Made by a program: the position numbers and the translations under genes. The notes below the pieces were generated by a model. That model had not been told where the DNA came from. It saw only the letters and a program-made list of their open reading frames with translations, and ran no database searches. 64,000 nucleotides of DNA, from contig OX442426.1 of NCBI GenBank assembly GCA_949361645.1, positions 1,243,770-1,307,769 on the forward strand, read 5' to 3'. Below, piece after piece: positions 60,045-64,000 of this stretch; position 1 is the stretch's first letter; the number at the start of each line of letters is the position of its first letter. The stretch is from Spongilla lacustris (lineage: Eukaryota; Porifera; Demospongiae; Spongillida; Spongillidae).

Positions 60045-60570
60045 TTTAATAAAAGATCTGTAATGCACTGTAATGACTACTACATTTGAAGGTCCTTGTG
60101 ACTGAAATTTGAAAGCATAGTTTATGGAAGATATCAACACACCGACAGGTAAATAATTGTGTACACATGTTCTAAAATAGCTGATTGCTGTAATTTTAAT
60201 AGTACACCTTTTAGTATATTAACGCTTTCACAGTTCTAGCTAGTTACTCCACATCCAAGACCGTTGTATATCGACTGTGTACACAAAATAAATCCAACAT
60301 CAATACTAAAAGATTAATAATTGGCGTCAGGTCTTGCAGATAGGCTTAGCAAGGTTGCAGCTGTCCCATTGGCTCCAGATAGTGCTTTGTCCAAGTTCAC
60401 CTGCAGGACTTGCAAAAAGAACTTTTGTCAGCTGGGCCCATCAGAATGACAGCCAAGAGAAGCAAAGATACCAGTGGCCCTGGGGCATCTCCTCACATTA
60501 GCCAATGTAGACCTGTGGCCAAGCAGCAGGCTGCTGAACGCACTGGGAGATGGCCTACTTATCCAGATTG
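60045..60570. other. Spacer, no gene seen
   Basis: A weak open stretch at 60410-60600 (RMTAKRSKDTSGPGASPH) has no recognised relative. Confidence 0.3.
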
Positions 60571-60574
60571 CCAT

Positions 60575-62205
60575 GACTGTAAGGGGGGGAAAAAATTGCT
60601 TTTATTTATGTTTATATAGTACAAGTTGATAATTGCATTGCGTCATTTTAAGCGAGAGTGGCAATTATCAGGGCACTGCAGAAGGTCAATAGATACATGT
60701 GATCAGTGTCTCTCAAATATCTCAGAATCGGAATAGATCGATAAAAGTCACCTAATGTACATGTGCCCCACAGCTACTGAAGCAGTAAGTGTTACCCATG
60801 TGAGAACACTACTGAAGATGCTATAATGTTCCTTTAATAAGCATAGATTGTGAAGGCATTGGGCCTCTTGAAACTGAGCAGAATAGGCCATCACTACATC
60901 AGATCTAGACTAGTTTACAAACAAATATTACAACAGTATACGATTACCAGGTGTCTAGGCCAGAACCTTGTGAATAGCCCACACCCAGCCTTACTCCCTT
61001 AACTTAATATGGCTTGGGGATGAGGCTAATGTGCTGGCACACTCCTAATGGGGACCACAACAAACACATGTACCCTAATCATATGACACATGGGTGTGAT
61101 GTGGTGACTGCCATGCAGCCATACTGTATTGCCACACATTGCCCCTCTTGGCTGCACATGCCAAAGTCTGACGTCCTTCAATAGTTCATTATCATTCTTC
61201 TGTAGCAGACAGTGCAAATATAAACGCATTGCTAGTAGGTACGCGTTGCTATGTATTCATGAAACCCACAAGTTTAGGTCCCAAACGGGGTACACAAATA
61301 GGCAGGGTATACGTATAAGTATGAATAATACATGTAGTAATCAAAAATATATATAGAAGCTGAGCTTTATAGCTGATTTGTGTTGTTTTTTTTTAGCCTA
61401 CACAAATTAAAATTAAATTGCAGACCCTTTAATAAAGTCTTACTCCCAACCGTGACTATGCTGCAACCAAAGACATTTTTAATTATGCATATGGAAAAAT
61501 ACTTATTCCTAAAATACAGAATAGTCTTTCAAGACAAAAAGAAGTTATCGGTAGCGCATAGCATGCAGTATTAATTCATTTTGCTGGTATTAAAATTCCT
61601 AGCATCCACCAACCAACTACTGTTGTAACCAGTTTGACTTTTTCTTGCATAATATATTGTACAGTTAAGTTCTACTTTTAGAAGGCCGTTTTTTATGGGG
61701 GGAAGCCACTCTACGCCTCCCCATCACCACCACCTTTCACACCTCCTTGATGAAGTTTGTTGCCTCCATATAAGGGCATCATATACAAAGGATATTTCCA
61801 GACCACCAGGTGACAGACACACCACCATTTCCCAGACCACCATATGCTCTCACACCAGACAACACATCAAAGGCCCATACAGCTGGCCCCATGGGCTAAG
61901 ATGTCTGATCAGTGCACACAGAATTACACAGAATTACACATGTATATGAAGAATAGTTAAGTTGATGCCGTATACGCTGATTGCTAGGGTAAGGTCTTCA
62001 AGAGTAAGTGTGTACTTGTGGTCCTGGGGCGAGTGTTGAGTGTGCATGTGTGTGTGTGTGTCCATGGGAGTTGTGTGTGCGCATGTGTGTGCATGTGTGT
62101 GTGTGTCATGTGCACATGTGTGTGTAGTGTGTGCAAGTGTGTGTTTGTGCATGTGTGATTGTACGTGTACAATTAACACGAATCAAATATGTACATGCTT
62201 GCCAT
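60575..62205 (+). repeat. Segmental repeat, unit B (no 28-bp array)
   Basis: About 1.63 kb, from CATGACTGTAAGGGGGG to the same words at 62200. Collinear with unit C but without the minisatellite: at 61198-61230 the left flank (TTCTGTAGCAGACAGTGCA) runs directly into AATATAAACGCAT. Confidence 0.9.
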
Positions 62206-64000
62206 GACTGTAAGGGGGGGGGGGGGAATATTACTTTTTTTATTTATGTTTAAATAGCAATTTTCAGGGCACTGCAGAATGTCAATAGATACATGTGATC
62301 AGCGTCTCACAAATATCTCAGAATCAGGTTAAAGGTAGGAAATAGGTTCATAAAAGTCACCTAATGTACATGTGCCCCACAGCTACTGAAGCAGTAATTG
62401 TTGGACTCATGTGAGAACGCTACTGAAGATGCTACAACTGCTACTTCATTGCCATACACTATGATGTTCTTTTAATAAGCATAGATTGTCAAGGCATTGG
62501 GCCTCTTGGAACTGAGCAGAATAGGCCATCACTACATCATCTAGTTTACAAACAAATATTACAACCATATATGATTACCAGGTGTCTAGGCCAGGACCTT
62601 GTGAATAGCCCACACCCAGCCCTACTCCCTTAACTTAATATGGCCTGGGGACGAGGCTAATGTGCTAGCACACTCCTAATGGTGACCACAACAAACACAT
62701 CTACCCTAATCATATGACACATGGGTGTGATGTGGTGACTGCCATGCAGCCATACTGTATTGCCACACATTGCCCCTCTTGGCTGCACATGCCAAAGTCT
62801 GAAGTCCTTCACTAGTTCATTATCATTCTTCTGTAGCAGACGATGCAGCTAAACCATCATGCCACATACATCACTGTACAGACATCATGCCACATACATC
62901 ACTGTACAGACATCATGCCACATACATCACTGTACAGACATCATGCCACATACATCACTGTACAGACATCATGCCACATACATCACTGTACAGACATCAT
63001 GTCACATACATCACTGTACAGACATCATGCCACATACATCACTGTACAGACATAATGCCACATACATCACTGTACAGCCATCATGCCACATACATCACTG
63101 TACAGCCATCATGCCACATACATCACTGTACAGCCATCATGCCACATACATCACTGTACAGCCATCATGCCACATACATCACTGTACAGACATCATGCCA
63201 CATACATCACTGTACAGCCATCATGCCACATACATCACTGTACAGACATCATGCCACATACATCACTGTACAGACATCATGCCACATACATCACTGTACA
63301 GACATCATGCCACATACATCACTGTACAGACATCATGCCACATACATCACTGTACAGACATCATGCCACATACATCACTGTACAGACATCATGCCACATA
63401 CATCACTGTACAGACATCATGCCACATACATCACTGTACAAAATATAAACGCATGCTATGTACATTTGTGAGGGCAGGTGGTGGTGATACTATTGGTTGC
63501 TACATGTACATGTAGTACATGTACATTGTAGGTATGCGTTGCTATGTATACATTATAAACCCACAAGTTTAATTTAGGCCACATTTATACTTTACATCAA
63601 ATCATCGAAGCTGAGCTTTATAGCTGTTTTGTATTAATATTGTGTTTTTTTTTTGACCTAAACAATATAAGTATAAAGTCGTACTCCCAACTAAGCTTTA
63701 ACCAAACACATTTTTAATTATGCTTATGAAAAAATACTTATTCTTAAAATACAGGATAGTATTTTCAAACAAAAAGAAGTTATCATTAGCGCACACATGT
63801 AGCATGCAGTATTAATTTATTTCGCTAGTATTAAAATTCCTAGCTTCCACCAACCAACTAACTGTTGTAACCAGTTTGGCTACACATAAGTAATACTTTA
63901 TACGCCTCCTGGCTGCCGCTTTTTATGGGGGGGAGGGAGGAGGCCACCCTATGCCTCGCTCCCCACCCCCCTCCCCCTGTAGAAATGCTGGGGGTGCCCA
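62206..64000 (+). repeat. Segmental repeat, unit C (continues past the window)
   Basis: Same order as unit B with a 28-bp array inserted at the corresponding point. The window ends inside its G-rich block (63925-64000). Confidence 0.9.
62856..63440 (+). repeat. 28-bp minisatellite, ~21 copies
   Basis: Same unit as 56680-57508. Starts after GCAGCTAAACCAT and ends in CTGTACAAAATATAAACGC. Confidence 0.97.

Overview
The window looks like animal nuclear DNA, most likely from a sponge (demosponge, Amphimedon-like). Genes are split by short introns with GT..AG borders, and there are many transposons, hairpin repeats and satellites. The characteristic host family is ankyrin repeats followed by a long A-E-E-R-A coiled coil and a TKL-type kinase, which I associate with sponges from general knowledge. 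The species is inference; no database was searched.

Layout. 1-748: no gene seen. 749-13373: a composite bounded by a 53-bp perfect inverted repeat. It holds a 4.6-kb array of ~140/170-bp units, a 2-kb centre carrying a probable ubiquitin-specific-protease exon, a 1.2-kb array of the same unit in opposite orientation, and a Ty3/gypsy element (8959-13148, minus strand) with short LTRs and a 4-bp target duplication. 14281-14436: 3' end of a minus-strand gene. 14830-41362: a broken ankyrin/coiled-coil gene spread over 26 kb, with duplicated exons and introns, several small hairpin elements, a 2-kb TIR element (26629-28672) and an 8.4-kb TIR element (32404-40756) that itself contains a 3.2-kb DDE transposon (32956-36121). 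Its last exon is frameshifted and lacks the kinase. 41425-50830: a LINE RT remnant and an old gypsy element, interrupted by a CACTA/EnSpm-like transposon (about 42105-49879) with two divergent multi-exon genes, a transposase and a BEN-domain protein. 51313-55439: the apparently intact ankyrin/coiled-coil/kinase paralogue. 56510-64000: 1.6-kb segmental repeats, two of which contain a 28-bp minisatellite, plus a retroelement C-terminal remnant (59080-60044).

How it fits together. The two ankyrin/coiled-coil genes are tandem paralogues on the + strand with matching exon borders (all phase 0). The downstream copy keeps a full kinase domain; the upstream copy was expanded by exon duplication and insertions and lost it. 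Most other coding capacity belongs to transposons. Several of these carry small tandem duplications that break the frame (4 bp in the gypsy RT, 4 bp in the CACTA transposase, 29 bp in the BEN exon).
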